Shown: positions 50,027 to 59,481 of the stretch, piece by piece
Layout of the letters: the number at the start of each line of letters is the position of its first letter
Numbering within the stretch: position 1 is the first letter of the stretch
Origin: an uncultured Oscillospiraceae bacterium
GTDB lineage: Bacteria; Bacillota; Clostridia; Oscillospirales; Oscillospiraceae
Length of the DNA: 64,000 nucleotides
Assembly (NCBI GenBank): GCA_934572465.1
Contig: CAKTLG010000001.1
Coordinates: 1 to 64,000, forward strand
Reading direction: 5' to 3'
The notes under the pieces: generated by a model
Told to the model about the DNA's origin: nothing
Seen by the model: only the letters and a program-made list of their open reading frames with translations
Database searches by the model: none
Position numbers and translations under genes: made by a program

Positions 50027-50491
50027 TCACTGCTTTTTGGGCGCGTCCAGATCGGCGGAATCGACGATCAGCGTGAACGGCCCGTCGTTGAGCGATTCGA
50101 CCTCCATGTAGGCGCCGAATTCGCCGGTCTCCACATGGTAGCCCTTTTCGCGGCAGATGGCCACGAACTTTTCATACATCGGGATGGCGACCTCGGGCCG
50201 CGCCGCGCTTAAGAATTCAGGTCTTCTGCCCTTGCGGCAGTTGCCGTAGAGCGTGAACTGCGAGATGATGAGAAGCTCTCCGCCCACGTCGTCGAGCGAG
50301 AGGTTGATCTTGTCGTTCTCGTCGTCGAAAATGCGCAGCGAGCAGAGCTTATCCGCCAGCTTGCGGCACTTTTCCTCCGTATCGTCGGGCGCGACGCCCA
50401 GCAGGATGAGAAAGCCCTTTCCGATCCTGCCCTTGACCGCCCCGTCGATCGTGACGGAGGCGTGCTTTACCTTTGTCAATACTGCTCGCAT
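50027..50491 (-). CDS. dtd: D-aminoacyl-tRNA deacylase
   Basis: 154 residues. It clears D-amino acids, and Gly from tRNA-Ala, by RNA-based catalysis at the dimer interface. [41 protein letters not shown] (the SQFTL motif) and the C-terminal GPFTLIVDS (the GP cis-Pro motif as NDGPFTL) are intact. ATG after AAAGGAGAAAAAT. In most Clostridia it directly follows relA; here a 750-bp repeat block lies between. Confidence 0.96.
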   Translation of the reverse strand: MRAVLTKVKHASVTIDGAVKGRIGKGFLILLGVAPDDTEEKCRKLADKLCSLRIFDDENDKINLSLDDVGGELLIISQFTLYGNCRKGRRPEFLSAARPEVAIPMYEKFVAICREKGYHVETGEFGAYMEVESLNDGPFTLIVDSADLDAPKKQ

Positions 50492-50552
50492 ATTTTTCTC
50501 CTTTTTGTTTCCCCAAAGGTGGTAGGTTCTCCGCGCTTCGCGCGGGCTTACA

Positions 50553-50815
50553 GTGCAGCGCGAAGCGCTGCTGCCAAGTCAAAGGGGGTATTCTCTTCTC
50601 GAAGAGAATACCCCCTTTGTATCCCCCAGAGAAGGACGAGGGGAGACCCCCTCGACCCCCGACATTGCAGGTCTTATTCTTGAAGAGCTGCACGCGCTGC
50701 GCAATCGAGTGCGGTGTACATGGCTTCGCCATGAATCTTCTGCAATTCGTTACTACTCTCAGCCGCGCCTTACTGCCGTGAGGCGCGAGTGACGTTTCCC
50801 CAGCGGCAGACTACT
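50553..50815 (+). repeat. Repeat family A, copy A3 (forward)
   Basis: Same order of parts as A1: GCAGCGCGAAGCGCTGC lead-in, hairpin AAAGGGGGTATTCTC with its complement (50581-50617), a CCCCCAGAGAAGG segment expanded by a short G-rich insert, the ACATGGCTTCGCCATG stem-loop (50718-50733) and GCGCCTTACTGCCGTGAGGCGC (50765-50786). Non-coding on both strands. Confidence 0.85.
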
Positions 50816-50914
50816 TGCCGAATGAGGCAGACGGCAACCACTCCGCACTCCTGCGAGATGAGCAGAGCGGGAGCGGATAATAGAAGTATACCAAGTCGTA
50901 TTAGCAATATCTAT

Positions 50915-51060
50915 GGCGGCGAGCAAAGCGATGCCGCCACGCAGGCATTTCCACTCCAGAGGCACCGCACCTCTTCGAGCGACAAACTGCCAATCGAGCC
51001 TTTCTCTGGGGGTTCCAAAGGGGGTATTCTCTTTTGCGAAAGAGAATACCTCCTTTGACT
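50915..51060 (-). repeat. Repeat family A, copy A4 (inverted, diverged)
   Basis: Read on the minus strand: AAAGGAGGTATTCTC hairpin, CCCCCAGAGAAAGG, CTCGAAGAGGTGCGG, CTCTGGAGTG, then GGCGGCATCGCTTTGC. This is the order of the A1/A3 unit with changed bases. With A3 it forms an inverted pair enclosing about 100 bp, like the A1/A2 pair around the RHH island. Confidence 0.7.
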
Positions 51061-51235
51061 TCCGTTCCCCACATCAGGTGGGGTCAAAGCTTTCTTTCTC
51101 GGGAAAGAAAATGGGGGGGTGTGAAATGCAGCAGCGCTTCGCGCTGCATCTCCCTCCGCGCGACGCGCGGACAAGGGAGTACCTCTTTCCGAGAAAGAGA
51201 ATACCTCCTTTGACTTCCGTCCCCACAATGCGGGG
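51061..51235. repeat. Additional family-A hairpin and direct repeat, relA side
   Basis: A hairpin GTACCTCTTT...AAAGAGAATACCTCC (about 51178-51207) is followed by CTTTGACTTCCGTCCCCACA, which repeats CTTTGACTTCCGTTCCCCAC from 51052. In between are GCAGCGCTTCGCGCTGC (51131-51147) and CGCGCGACGCGCG. No gene in this stretch. Confidence 0.65.
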
Positions 51236-51242
51236 AAAGCGA

Positions 51243-53522
51243 TTATCCCGCGGGGCGGTCGACCTTCATCACGCCGCTGATCTGGTGGATGCGGCGCATG
51301 ACCGCGCCGAGATGCTCGGCGTCGGAAACGTAAATGCTCAGATGGATGACCGCGAAGCCGTCGGACGTCGTTGTGGCGTTGAGCGAGGCGACGCGCGTCT
51401 GCGTGCTCGACAGCACGGCGGAAATATCCAGCACGAGGTTGAGCCGGTCCTTGGCGTAGATGTCGAGCGCGGTCTGGTAGGACTCCTTCACGTCCTCGCC
51501 CCAGCTGACGCGGATCCAGCGGCCGTATTCCTCGGGCTTGCGCCGCTCAGGCGCGGCGTTGGGACAGTCGCAGCGGTGGACGGACACGCCGTAGCCGCGC
51601 GTGATATAGCCGATGATGGCGTCGCCCGGCACGGGCGTGCAGCACTTGGAAAACTTGACAAGGCAGTTCGACAGCCCCTCGACCACGATGCCCTGTTCGC
51701 TCTTGACGCGCTTGGGCACGGCGGGGCGCGTTGCGCCCGTGTTGTCCACGGGCACGGTGGCGGCGCGCTCGGCCTGGTGCTGCTTTTCCAGCTTCACGAT
51801 CTCCTCGTGGATGCGGTTGACCGCCTTCTGCGCCGAGAAGCCGCCGTAGCCGATGGCGGCGTACATCTCGTCCATCGAGCCGAACGAGGTCTTCTTGAGC
51901 AGCGTCGCCTCGATGTCGGTGCCGAGCACCTCGTTCATCGGGATGCCGAGGTGCTTGAGCTCGGCCTCGAACGACAGCCGGCCGTTGATGATGTTCTCCT
52001 CGCGGCGCTCTTTTTTGAACCACTGACGGATCTTGCTGCGCGCTTCGCTCGACTGGGCGATCTTCAGCCAGTCGCGGCTGGGGCCGTGCGCGCTCTTGGA
52101 GGTCAGGATCTCCACCACGTCGCCGTTTTTGAGCTGATAGTCCAGCGGCGCGATGCGGCCGTTGACCTTTGCGCCCGTCATGCGGTTGCCGATGGCGGAG
52201 TGGATGGAATAGGCGAAGTCGATGGGCGTCGCGCCGGCGGGGAGATTCGTCACGTCGCCGCGCGGGGAAAAGACGAATACCTCGTCGGCGAACATATCGA
52301 CCTTGAGCGTGTGGACGAACTCCTCGGCGTCGGTGTTCTCCTGATTTTCAAGAAGGCGGCGCACCCATTCATAGTTGTGCTCGTTCGCGCTGCCGGAGAT
52401 GCCCTGCTTGTATTTCCAGTGCGCCGCCACGCCGTATTCGGCGATCTCATGCATCTCCTGCGTGCGGATCTGCACCTCAAAGGGGATGCCGTCCGCGCCG
52501 ATGACGGTGGTGTGGAGCGACTGGTACATGTTCGGCTTCGGCGTGCCGATATAATCCTTGAAGCGGCCGAGCACGGGGCGGTAGAGGTCGTGGATGATGC
52601 CGAGCACATTGTAGCAGTCGGCCACGGTGTCGACGATGACGCGGAAAGCGAACAGGTCGAGCACCTCGTCCATCGTCTTGCTCTGGGCGTACATCTTGCG
52701 GTAGATGCTGTAGGGGTGCTTCATGCGCCCGTAGACGCGCTGATAGGGGATGTGCAGCTCCTGCAGCCTGGTCTCGATCTGGCCCTGCACGCGCTCCATG
52801 AAGGACTCGTATTCCGCGTGCTTGGCCTCGAGCGAGCGGGTGATCTCGTTATAGCCGACGGGATCGAGGTATTTGAGCGAGAGATCCTCGAGCTCCCACT
52901 TGATCTTCTGCATACCGAGGCGGTGGGCGATGGGGGCGTAGATCTCCATCGTTTCAAGCGACTTCTGCCGCTGCTTTTCCGCCGTCTGGTATTCCATGGT
53001 GCGCATATTGTGCGTGCGGTCGGCGAGCTTGATGAGGATGACGCGGATGTCCTTGGCCATGGCCATGAGCATCTTGCGCAGATTCTCCATCTGCTCCTCC
53101 TCCTTGCTCGCGTACTTTACGCGCGTGAGCTTGGAGACGCCTTCAACAAGGTCGGCAACGGCGGGCGTGAACTCCTTGGCGATCTCGTCATAGGTCGCGT
53201 CGGTGTCTTCGATGCAGTCGTGCAGGAGGGCGGCCTCGATGGACTCCGAATCCAGCCGCAGCTCCTCGGCGATGATCTGCGCCACAGCCAGCGGATGGGT
53301 GATGAAGGGGGAGCCGTCCTTGCGAAGCTGGCCGTTGTGGTGCGCGTCGGCATAGTAAAACGCCTTATCGATCTGGGGAAGATCCGCGCCGGGGTTGTAG
53401 TCGCGGATGGTCTTGACCAGACGCGCATACTGACCCATCACGAGCTGCGCCTGCTCGCCGGTCTCAACGACCTGGCGCGGCTCCTGTGCAGGGACCGTCC
53501 TGTTCTGTTCCTGTGGCGTCAT
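51243..53522 (-). CDS. relA: Bifunctional (p)ppGpp synthetase/hydrolase Rel
   Basis: 759 residues with all five domains. The HD hydrolase (about 50-200) has ITHPLAVAQIIAEELRLD and LLHDCIEDTD. The synthetase (about 240-360) has RVIVDTVADCYNVLGIIHDLYRP, YIGTPKPNMYQSLHTT. TGS follows (PRGDVTNLPAGATPIDFAYSIHS), then the conserved Cys helical region (KCCTPVPGDAIIGYITRGYGVSVHRCDCPN) and a C-terminal ACT domain. Both active sites look intact. ATG at 53522 after AAAGGAGGCGATCGCT, 14 bp beyond recJ. The apt gene usually found between recJ and relA is missing. Confidence 0.95.
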   Translation of the reverse strand: MTPQEQNRTVPAQEPRQVVETGEQAQLVMGQYARLVKTIRDYNPGADLPQIDKAFYYADAHHNGQLRKDGSPFITHPLAVAQIIAEELRLDSESIEAALLHDCIEDTDATYDEIAKEFTPAVADLVEGVSKLTRVKYASKEEEQMENLRKMLMAMAKDIRVILIKLADRTHNMRTMEYQTAEKQRQKSLETMEIYAPIAHRLGMQKIKWELEDLSLKYLDPVGYNEITRSLEAKHAEYESFMERVQGQIETRLQELHIPYQRVYGRMKHPYSIYRKMYAQSKTMDEVLDLFAFRVIVDTVADCYNVLGIIHDLYRPVLGRFKDYIGTPKPNMYQSLHTTVIGADGIPFEVQIRTQEMHEIAEYGVAAHWKYKQGISGSANEHNYEWVRRLLENQENTDAEEFVHTLKVDMFADEVFVFSPRGDVTNLPAGATPIDFAYSIHSAIGNRMTGAKVNGRIAPLDYQLKNGDVVEILTSKSAHGPSRDWLKIAQSSEARSKIRQWFKKERREENIINGRLSFEAELKHLGIPMNEVLGTDIEATLLKKTSFGSMDEMYAAIGYGGFSAQKAVNRIHEEIVKLEKQHQAERAATVPVDNTGATRPAVPKRVKSEQGIVVEGLSNCLVKFSKCCTPVPGDAIIGYITRGYGVSVHRCDCPNAAPERRKPEEYGRWIRVSWGEDVKESYQTALDIYAKDRLNLVLDISAVLSSTQTRVASLNATTTSDGFAVIHLSIYVSDAEHLGAVMRRIHQISGVMKVDRPAG

Positions 53523-53536
53523 AGCGATCGCCTCCT

Positions 53537-55609
53537 TTACGAAAGAAAGCCGTGCAGCGCGGACAGATAGGGGCTTGCGTCCAGCTCCACCTTTTTGCCG
53601 TCCGCGGTCAGGCGGAGCGTGAGCAGCGCCCCGTCGTGCGCGATGGTCACAAGTCCCCGCTCGGCAAAGACGTGCAGGCACATCGCCATGCGCAGAAACG
53701 TCTCTGCGCCGACCATCTCGGCGCTCAGCCGCCGCAGCAGCGGCAGCATCGGCTCGCTGACGCCCTGCGGGCCTACCTCGCGCTCGAGAATGCGCCAGGC
53801 GCGCACGAACTGGTCGCGCGAGGGCAGCGCGCGCGCCGCGTCGCGCGGGGAGAGCGTGCCGCCGCCGATGAGCTCGCGGCAGAGCGTGAGCGCCTCGTTC
53901 TCGCGGCCGCTGGGGTCGAGCGAGGGACGCAGGTCGATGAGCTGGAGCTGGATGGAGCGCTGGGAGCGGAATTCATTGATCTGGAGGAAGAATGCCGCGT
54001 CCACGCGCATCCCCGCGCTGACGCCGCATTCCTCGCTCGTGGTGGAGAAAAAGATGCCGTCGAAGTTCACGCGGCTTTTTTGCAGCCGGAGCTTGAGGTG
54101 GCGGTTCTGCCCCACGCTCTGCATGGCTTCGAGCGTCGCCCCGCGCAGACAGAACACGGGGCGGTTGTTGCCCGCGCCGTAGGGCTCGAGCAGCGCGAGC
54201 GACTCGACCTCCTCGAGCGAGACGAGCGCGGGGCGCGTGAGATCGACGTCGACCTCAAGAGACGATACCGGCGCGTGCTCGCCCGTGTGGGCGCGGACAT
54301 ACTGGTTCATCCGCGTGCGGAAGGCGGGGATGTTGCGCTCCTCGATGGTGAAGCCAGCGGCAAGCTCGTGCCCGCCGAAGCTGACGAGAAGATCGGAGCA
54401 CGCCTCGAGCGCGCTGAAAAGGTTGAAGCCGCCGTAGCTGCGGCACGAGCCCTTGCCCGACCCGCCGGAGAGGTGAATCATAAAGCTGGGGCAGGAGAAT
54501 TTTTCGGAAAGGCGCGAGGCGACGATGCCGACCACGCCCTGATGCCAGTCCTCGCTTGAGAGCACGAGCGCGCTGCGCTCGCTCTCGGGCAGATCCTCCA
54601 TCTGCTCGATGGCGCGGCGGAAGATATCCTGCTCCACGCTCTGGCGCTCGCGGTTGAGCTCGCACAGCTCGCGCGCGAGCTTTTCCGCGCGGGCGGGATC
54701 GTCGGTCAGCAGCAGCTCGGCGGCCAGCTCCGCGCGGCCCATGCGGCCCGCGGCGTTGATGCGCGGGGCGAGCACAAAGCCGATCTGGATGGAGGAAACG
54801 GGACGGGCGGTGAGCCCCGCCTCGCGCAAAAGCGCGTGCAGGCCCGTAAAGTCGCTGCGGTCGATGCTCTCCAGCCCGCACTGCACGATGGTGCGGTTCT
54901 CGCCCTCCATGCGCATCACATCGGCGATCGTGCCGATGGCCGCGAGCGTGCAGTAACGCGCAAAGAGCGCGTCCTCGCGCCCCTCGCCGAGAGCCAGAAC
55001 GAGCTTGAGTGCGACGCCCACGCCCGCGAGATGCTTGAACGGGTACGGGCAGTCCGGCCGGTGGGGGTCGACGACGGCGGCGGCCTGCGGCAGCTGCTCC
55101 TTGCACTCGTGATGGTCGGTGATGACAAGGTCGACGCCGAGCGACTTGGCGTAGGCCGTCTCCTCCACGCCCGTGATGCCGCAGTCCACCGTGACGATCA
55201 GCGTCACGCCGGACTCGCTCAGCGCGCGGATGGCGTCGCAGCCAAGGCCGTAGCCCTCCTCGATGCGGCGGGGAATGTGCATCGTCACGTCCGCGCCGCG
55301 CGAGCGGAGATAGTCGGTGAGCAGACACGTCGAGGTGATGCCGTCAACGTCGTAATCGCCGAAGACCGCAAGCTTTTCGCCGCGGGCAAAGGCCTCGTTG
55401 ATGCGTGCGACGGCGCGGTCCATGTCTTTCATCAGGAACGGGGAATGGGAGAGCGTGTGCTCGCGCTCGAGCGCTTCGGCGGCCTGCTCGCTCGTAGCTA
55501 CGCCGCGCGAGGCCAGCACCGACGAGACAAGATAAGGGTAGCCCGCGCCCATCAGCGCCTCCACGGTGCGCTCCGGCACGGCGGGGATCTGCCAGCGCTC
55601 GTATTTCAC
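53537..55609 (-). CDS. recJ: Single-stranded-DNA-specific exonuclease RecJ
   Basis: 5'-3' ssDNA exonuclease of recombination and repair, about 690 residues. DHH domain: VFGDYDVDGITSTCLL (about residues 79-94), VTVDCGI, ITDHHECKEQLP. DHHA1 domain: FGGHELAAGFTI. An OB fold lies between, and a C-terminal extension of about 120 residues (from PSLDPSGREN) is typical of clostridial RecJ. I prefer the GTG at 55609 (VKYERWQIPAV), preceded by AGAGGGTGAG; an ATG ten codons upstream, with weaker GAGG, is possible. It heads the long minus-strand gene chain that runs to rqcP. Confidence 0.92.
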   Translation of the reverse strand: MKYERWQIPAVPERTVEALMGAGYPYLVSSVLASRGVATSEQAAEALEREHTLSHSPFLMKDMDRAVARINEAFARGEKLAVFGDYDVDGITSTCLLTDYLRSRGADVTMHIPRRIEEGYGLGCDAIRALSESGVTLIVTVDCGITGVEETAYAKSLGVDLVITDHHECKEQLPQAAAVVDPHRPDCPYPFKHLAGVGVALKLVLALGEGREDALFARYCTLAAIGTIADVMRMEGENRTIVQCGLESIDRSDFTGLHALLREAGLTARPVSSIQIGFVLAPRINAAGRMGRAELAAELLLTDDPARAEKLARELCELNRERQSVEQDIFRRAIEQMEDLPESERSALVLSSEDWHQGVVGIVASRLSEKFSCPSFMIHLSGGSGKGSCRSYGGFNLFSALEACSDLLVSFGGHELAAGFTIEERNIPAFRTRMNQYVRAHTGEHAPVSSLEVDVDLTRPALVSLEEVESLALLEPYGAGNNRPVFCLRGATLEAMQSVGQNRHLKLRLQKSRVNFDGIFFSTTSEECGVSAGMRVDAAFFLQINEFRSQRSIQLQLIDLRPSLDPSGRENEALTLCRELIGGGTLSPRDAARALPSRDQFVRAWRILEREVGPQGVSEPMLPLLRRLSAEMVGAETFLRMAMCLHVFAERGLVTIAHDGALLTLRLTADGKKVELDASPYLSALHGFLS

Positions 55610-55668
55610 GGACCACTCACCCTCTTTCTGATAAGGCATACTGCCTCAGTCTATTATTTCAATCTACT

Positions 55669-55697
55669 ATTTTACCAAAAACGCCCGAAAAGGTAAA
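55669..55697 (-). promoter_or_regulatory. recJ promoter
   Basis: Minus-strand TTTACC (55697-55692), 17 bp, TAAAAT (55674-55669). Confidence 0.5.
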
Positions 55698-55705
55698 GAG
55701 GAAAT

Positions 55706-55735
55706 TTGACGGCGGGCGCCCCTTTGTGTTACAAT
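55706..55735 (+). promoter_or_regulatory. SLH-protein gene promoter
   Basis: TTGACG (55706-55711), 18 bp, TACAAT (55730-55735), 36 bp before the start. Confidence 0.65.
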
Positions 55736-55771
55736 AAGCGCAAAGTTTCGCCAAAAGGGGAGAAATGACAA

Positions 55772-56938
55772 ATGAAACAAGGGACGATACGCCTGACGGC
55801 GCTGCTGCTCGCGCTGGCGATGACCATGACGCTCGCCTCCGCTGCGAACGTTTCCGGCTATTCCGACGTGCCGGACGGGCACTGGGCGGCGCAGAGCGTG
55901 CGCCGCTGCACGGAGCTGGGGCTTCTGCAGGGCGTGGGGAACGGAAGGTTCGGGCTGAAGCAGGAGATGTCGCGCGCGGCCTATGCCGCGGCGCTGTGCC
56001 GCCTTATGGGCTGGCAGACCGTCAAGCCGGAAAAGGGCAGCTTTGACGATAATCAGGACACGTCCAAGTGGTATTACAGCGCCATCGAGACGGCGAACGC
56101 GCACGACGTATTTTCGGGGCACAGCAGGCTCTGCCGTCCGACGGACGCGGTCACGCGCGAGGAGATGGCGGCCATGACCGTGCGCGCGCTGGGCTACGGC
56201 GTGCTCGCCGGCATCCTCGCCGACGCGGATACGCAGCCGGTGCAGAGCGATACGGTGGGCTTTGCGGGCCTGACGGCGAACATCGGCAAAAACTGTCCCT
56301 TCGCCGACTGCACGACGAACCGCGGCTACATCGCCCTTGCCTACCGCATGGGGATCATGACGGGCGTGAACAGCCGCAACTTTGACCCGGGAGCCGTCGC
56401 CACGCGCGAGCAGGCGGCGGCGGTGCTGCTGCGCGTCTATGACCGGCTGCACGCGGGCGTGAGCGTCAGGGACGCGCACTGGATCGTGACCGAGGGAGAG
56501 CCGACTGCGCTCGACGTGCCGGATGCAAGCTGCGTTTTCACCGCTGCAAATGCCGCGCGCAAGGGCGCGCAGTCCATCAGCCCGTGCGCCGCGCTCGAGG
56601 AGGTCTATGCCGCGGCGGTGCTTGCGGGCAGGGGCGGCAGCGTGCTGCTGAGCGCGGAGCCGCTGGCGCAGAGGGTGAACGGCAAGGGCGTGGTGCTCGA
56701 GGAGAGCGTCGCGCTCAGGGACGGGCAGTTCGAGCAGATGCTGGCCGATACGAAAAACACCAGCTTCCACCGCTCCACGCAGTACGAAAGCTCGTATCTC
56801 TATCATAAGAGCGGCGGTACGACGCTGTGCGTGTGGTATGAGAGCGAGGACGACCTTGCGCTCAAGACGGCGCTGTGCAGGATGCTGGGCGTGAAGACGG
56901 TCTATATTCTGCGCGAAAGCCCCGCCGCCGGCAGATAA
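55772..56938 (+). CDS. Secreted S-layer homology (SLH) domain protein
   Basis: 388 residues. Signal peptide at 1-24 (LTALLLALAMTMTLASA, cleavage after ASA). Three SLH repeats follow: YSDVPDGHWAAQSVRRCTELGLLQG (about 30-80), the GSFDDNQDTSKWYYSAIETANAHDVFSG repeat (about 92-145) and CPFADCTTNRGYIALAYRMGIMTGV (about 180-230), with the conserved Trp/Tyr and FxP-type ends. They should bind pyruvylated cell-wall polymer. The C-terminal ~150 residues match nothing I know. ATG with GGGGAG upstream; terminator after the stop. It is monocistronic. Confidence 0.9.
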   Translation: MKQGTIRLTALLLALAMTMTLASAANVSGYSDVPDGHWAAQSVRRCTELGLLQGVGNGRFGLKQEMSRAAYAAALCRLMGWQTVKPEKGSFDDNQDTSKWYYSAIETANAHDVFSGHSRLCRPTDAVTREEMAAMTVRALGYGVLAGILADADTQPVQSDTVGFAGLTANIGKNCPFADCTTNRGYIALAYRMGIMTGVNSRNFDPGAVATREQAAAVLLRVYDRLHAGVSVRDAHWIVTEGEPTALDVPDASCVFTAANAARKGAQSISPCAALEEVYAAAVLAGRGGSVLLSAEPLAQRVNGKGVVLEESVALRDGQFEQMLADTKNTSFHRSTQYESSYLYHKSGGTTLCVWYESEDDLALKTALCRMLGVKTVYILRESPAAGR

Positions 56939-56955
56939 GGAAAACGAAAAAACAC

Positions 56956-56990
56956 AGAGGGATATCTCCCGCACGGGAGATATCCCTCTT
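56956..56990. terminator. Bidirectional terminator
   Basis: AGAGGGATATCTCCC-GCA-CGGGAGATATCCCTCTT between convergent genes. It resembles the family-A hairpins in its GGGATA pattern. Confidence 0.8.
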
Positions 56991-57005
56991 GACTTGACAG
57001 GACGC

Positions 57006-57803
57006 TCAGCCCTCGCTGCTCCAGTCGCTGTGCGGCAGCTGCGGTTCCTCGGGCTTTGCCGTGGCGCGCAGATAAAAGCCGCAGATGGAGAGCTGGATAT
57101 ACGGCGTGAGGTAGAGCGAGGCGAGGCTGACGAGCAGCTGGTCGAGCAGCGTGGAGAGCAACAGCTCGGAAAGCGAGACGGGGTAGCTCCCCTGAAGAAT
57201 GCCGGCCATACCGCCGTTGATGAGATACATGACGCCGGAGACCGCCGCGCCGGCGAGCAGCAGCCAGCCGAAAAAGCTCAGATTGAGCATGAAGAGCTGA
57301 CCCTTGTAGCCGTAGGTCTGCTGCTTGCTGAGCTCCAGCGCCTCCATCACGCCGAGCGCGGGGTTTTCGCACAGGTTCAGCATGGCGAAGGAGTAGCGGT
57401 AGGCGGCGATGATGCCGGGGATGACGAACAGCAGCGACCACAGGAAGATGAAGACGCCCTGAACGATGCTCAGCAGGATCACCTTGCCCGCGAACGAGAA
57501 CGCGTCGAACAGGCTCTCGAACGGCATATGCTCGCGGCGGTGGATGCCGAGGCAGTAGCAGGTGTAGCCCGTGCCCAGCACGAGCGCGACCAGCCCCACA
57601 AGGATGCTGACGAAGCTGAACGAGAGCACCGTGAAGCCGCCGGAGGATTCGACCATATAGCTCGTGGCGGAGTTGATCACATTGAGCACGAGCGTGATGG
57701 CAAGATACAGCGCGGTCATCTTGATGGGATTGACCGAGCCGGAGCGGATCAGCTCGCGCGCCTCGGCGCGGATCTCCTTGCGGTCGAGCAGGAGGATAGG
57801 CAT
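57006..57803 (-). CDS. DUF975 family membrane protein
   Basis: 265 residues, five to six membrane helices. The DUF975 pattern is clear: a cytoplasmic N-terminus REIRAEARELIRSG, helices LYLAITLVLNVINSA and FVSILVGLVALVLGTGYTCYCLGI, then FIFLWSLLFVIPGIIAAYRYSFA and the NPALGVMEALELSKQQTYGYKGQLF motif. Function unknown in the family, though some members sit near transport and stress genes. ATG at 57803 after AAAGGAGC. It ends convergently with the SLH gene. Confidence 0.9.
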   Translation of the reverse strand: MPILLLDRKEIRAEARELIRSGSVNPIKMTALYLAITLVLNVINSATSYMVESSGGFTVLSFSFVSILVGLVALVLGTGYTCYCLGIHRREHMPFESLFDAFSFAGKVILLSIVQGVFIFLWSLLFVIPGIIAAYRYSFAMLNLCENPALGVMEALELSKQQTYGYKGQLFMLNLSFFGWLLLAGAAVSGVMYLINGGMAGILQGSYPVSLSELLLSTLLDQLLVSLASLYLTPYIQLSICGFYLRATAKPEEPQLPHSDWSSEG

Positions 57804-58021
57804 AAAAAGCTCCTTTCTGTTCCCCGATGGGCGGGGACGGCAGCGCAAAAGCGGAAATTCTTAACAGAAGTATAGCATCTGCCAGTTGACACGTCAAGCG
57901 CTCGCCGCGGCGCGAAGCGGCACAGGATAACAAAGTATGCACCTCAATGACGCTTTTGACACAAAATATGGTGGAAAATGCCGAAACAGGCAGAAAAATA
58001 TCCACAGGAAAGAATATTTTC

Positions 58022-58050
58022 TGGACATCGTGATAGAAAAGATGTATAAT
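58022..58050 (+). promoter_or_regulatory. rnf operon promoter
   Basis: TGGACA (58022-58027), 17 bp, TATAAT (58045-58050), with about 55 nt of leader before rnfC. I see no clear Rex operator. Confidence 0.7.
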
Positions 58051-58110
58051 CGATCCGATTATGGAGCAGTACAAGCGCTGCTCTGGCAGTATAAAGATGA
58101 GGTGAAGACT

Positions 58111-59478
58111 ATGGCACAGGCTTTCTTTGGCGGCGTTCATCCCAATGACATGAAGGCTGCCACAAATGAAAAGGCCATCGAACAGCTTGCTCCCCCCGCA
58201 CAGGTGGTCATTCCCATGTCGATGCACTTCGGCGCACCCTGCACCCCCACGGTCTCCAAGGGCGATCACGTCAAGCTTGGGCAGAAGATCGGCGAATTCA
58301 AGGGCCTCGGCGCTCCCATTCACGCCAGCGTTTCCGGTACGGTCGCTGCGGTGGAGCCGCGTCCCTATTCCATGGGCGGCAAGGTCATGTCCGTCGTCAT
58401 TGACAATGACTTCCAGGATGAGCTGAGCGAGGAGGTGGCCGCTCCGGCCGATCCCGACGCGCTGAGCGTGGACGAGATGGTCGAGATGGTCAAGCAGGCC
58501 GGTATCGTCGGCATGGGTGGTGCGACGTTCCCGACCCACACCAAGATCGCAAGCGGCATCGGCAAGGTCGATACGGTGATCATCAACGGCGCGGAATGCG
58601 AGCCGTACATCACCGGCGACCATCGCGCGATGCTTGAGCGCCCCGCCGAGATCATCGGCGGCTGCTGCTACCTCGCCAAGATGTTCGGCGTGGACAAGGT
58701 CGTCATCGGCGTGGAGGACAACAAGAAAAACGGCATCGACATGCTCAACAAGGTCATTGCCGAGCAGAAGGCGCCCGTTGTGGTCGAGGCGCTGCGCTGC
58801 CGCTACCCCCAGGGCGGCGAGAAGCAGCTCTGCCAGGCCATCACCGGCAAGCAGGTGCCCCCCGGCGGCCTGCCCGCGAGCATCGGCTGCGCCGTGTTCA
58901 ACATCAACACCACCATCGCCATCTACCATGCCATCAAGGAAGGCATGCCCGTGGTGCGCAAGGTCGTCACGGTTTCCGGCAGCGGCGTTGTGGAGCCGAA
59001 GAACCTTGAATGCCCGATCGGCACGCCGGTCGCGCTGCTGTTCGACGCCTGCGGCGGCCTGAAGGACGAGACGTTCAAGCTCATCGCCGGCGGCCCGATG
59101 ATGGGCATGGCGCAGGCCTCCGCCGACTTCCCCGTGGCCAAGGGTACGGGCGCGGTGCTGGCGTTTGCCGCCGATGAGAACAAGGTCTCCGACGACCCGA
59201 CCTGCATCCGCTGCGGCCGCTGCGTCGAGGCGTGCCCCATGCACCTCGAGCCGCTCTACCTCTATATGTATGCGCAGAAGAACATGGTCGAGGAGCTGGA
59301 GGCCGCGCACGTGATGGACTGCATCGAGTGCGGCGCGTGCTCCTACATCTGCCCCGGCAGACTGCACCTGACCCACGCGTTCAAGGCCGGCAAGCAGAAG
59401 GTCAAGGACGCTGCCGCCAAGGCCAAGGCCGCGGCGGAGGCTGCCAAGACTGCCGAAGAAGCAAAGAAGGAGGCATAA
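58111..59478 (+). CDS. rnfC: Rnf complex subunit RnfC
   Basis: Membrane-associated FMN/[4Fe-4S] NADH-module subunit of the ferredoxin:NAD+ oxidoreductase. 455 residues. An N-terminal barrel-sandwich domain (SKGDHVKLGQKIGEFKGLGAPIHASVSG), a GMGGATFPTHTK flavin and NADH-binding domain (about 131-142), then two ferredoxin clusters with CIRCGRCVEACP (from about residue 365) and CIECGACSYICP (from about 404). A basic Ala/Lys tail ends it. ATG at 58111 after GAGGTGAAGACT; longer upstream frames are not used. First gene of rnfCDGEAB. Confidence 0.96.
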   Translation: MAQAFFGGVHPNDMKAATNEKAIEQLAPPAQVVIPMSMHFGAPCTPTVSKGDHVKLGQKIGEFKGLGAPIHASVSGTVAAVEPRPYSMGGKVMSVVIDNDFQDELSEEVAAPADPDALSVDEMVEMVKQAGIVGMGGATFPTHTKIASGIGKVDTVIINGAECEPYITGDHRAMLERPAEIIGGCCYLAKMFGVDKVVIGVEDNKKNGIDMLNKVIAEQKAPVVVEALRCRYPQGGEKQLCQAITGKQVPPGGLPASIGCAVFNINTTIAIYHAIKEGMPVVRKVVTVSGSGVVEPKNLECPIGTPVALLFDACGGLKDETFKLIAGGPMMGMAQASADFPVAKGTGAVLAFAADENKVSDDPTCIRCGRCVEACPMHLEPLYLYMYAQKNMVEELEAAHVMDCIECGACSYICPGRLHLTHAFKAGKQKVKDAAAKAKAAAEAAKTAEEAKKEA

Positions 59479-59481
59479 GGC

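Noticed and set aside
50492-51242. CRISPR array or insertion sequence between dtd and relA.
   Set aside because: Repeats are inverted and unevenly spaced with no unique spacers of constant size, and no transposase frame is present.
57937-58110. N-terminal extension of RnfC (57937 start).
   Set aside because: The promoter TGGACA-17-TATAAT lies inside it and GAGGTGA is placed for the ATG at 58111, where family similarity begins.
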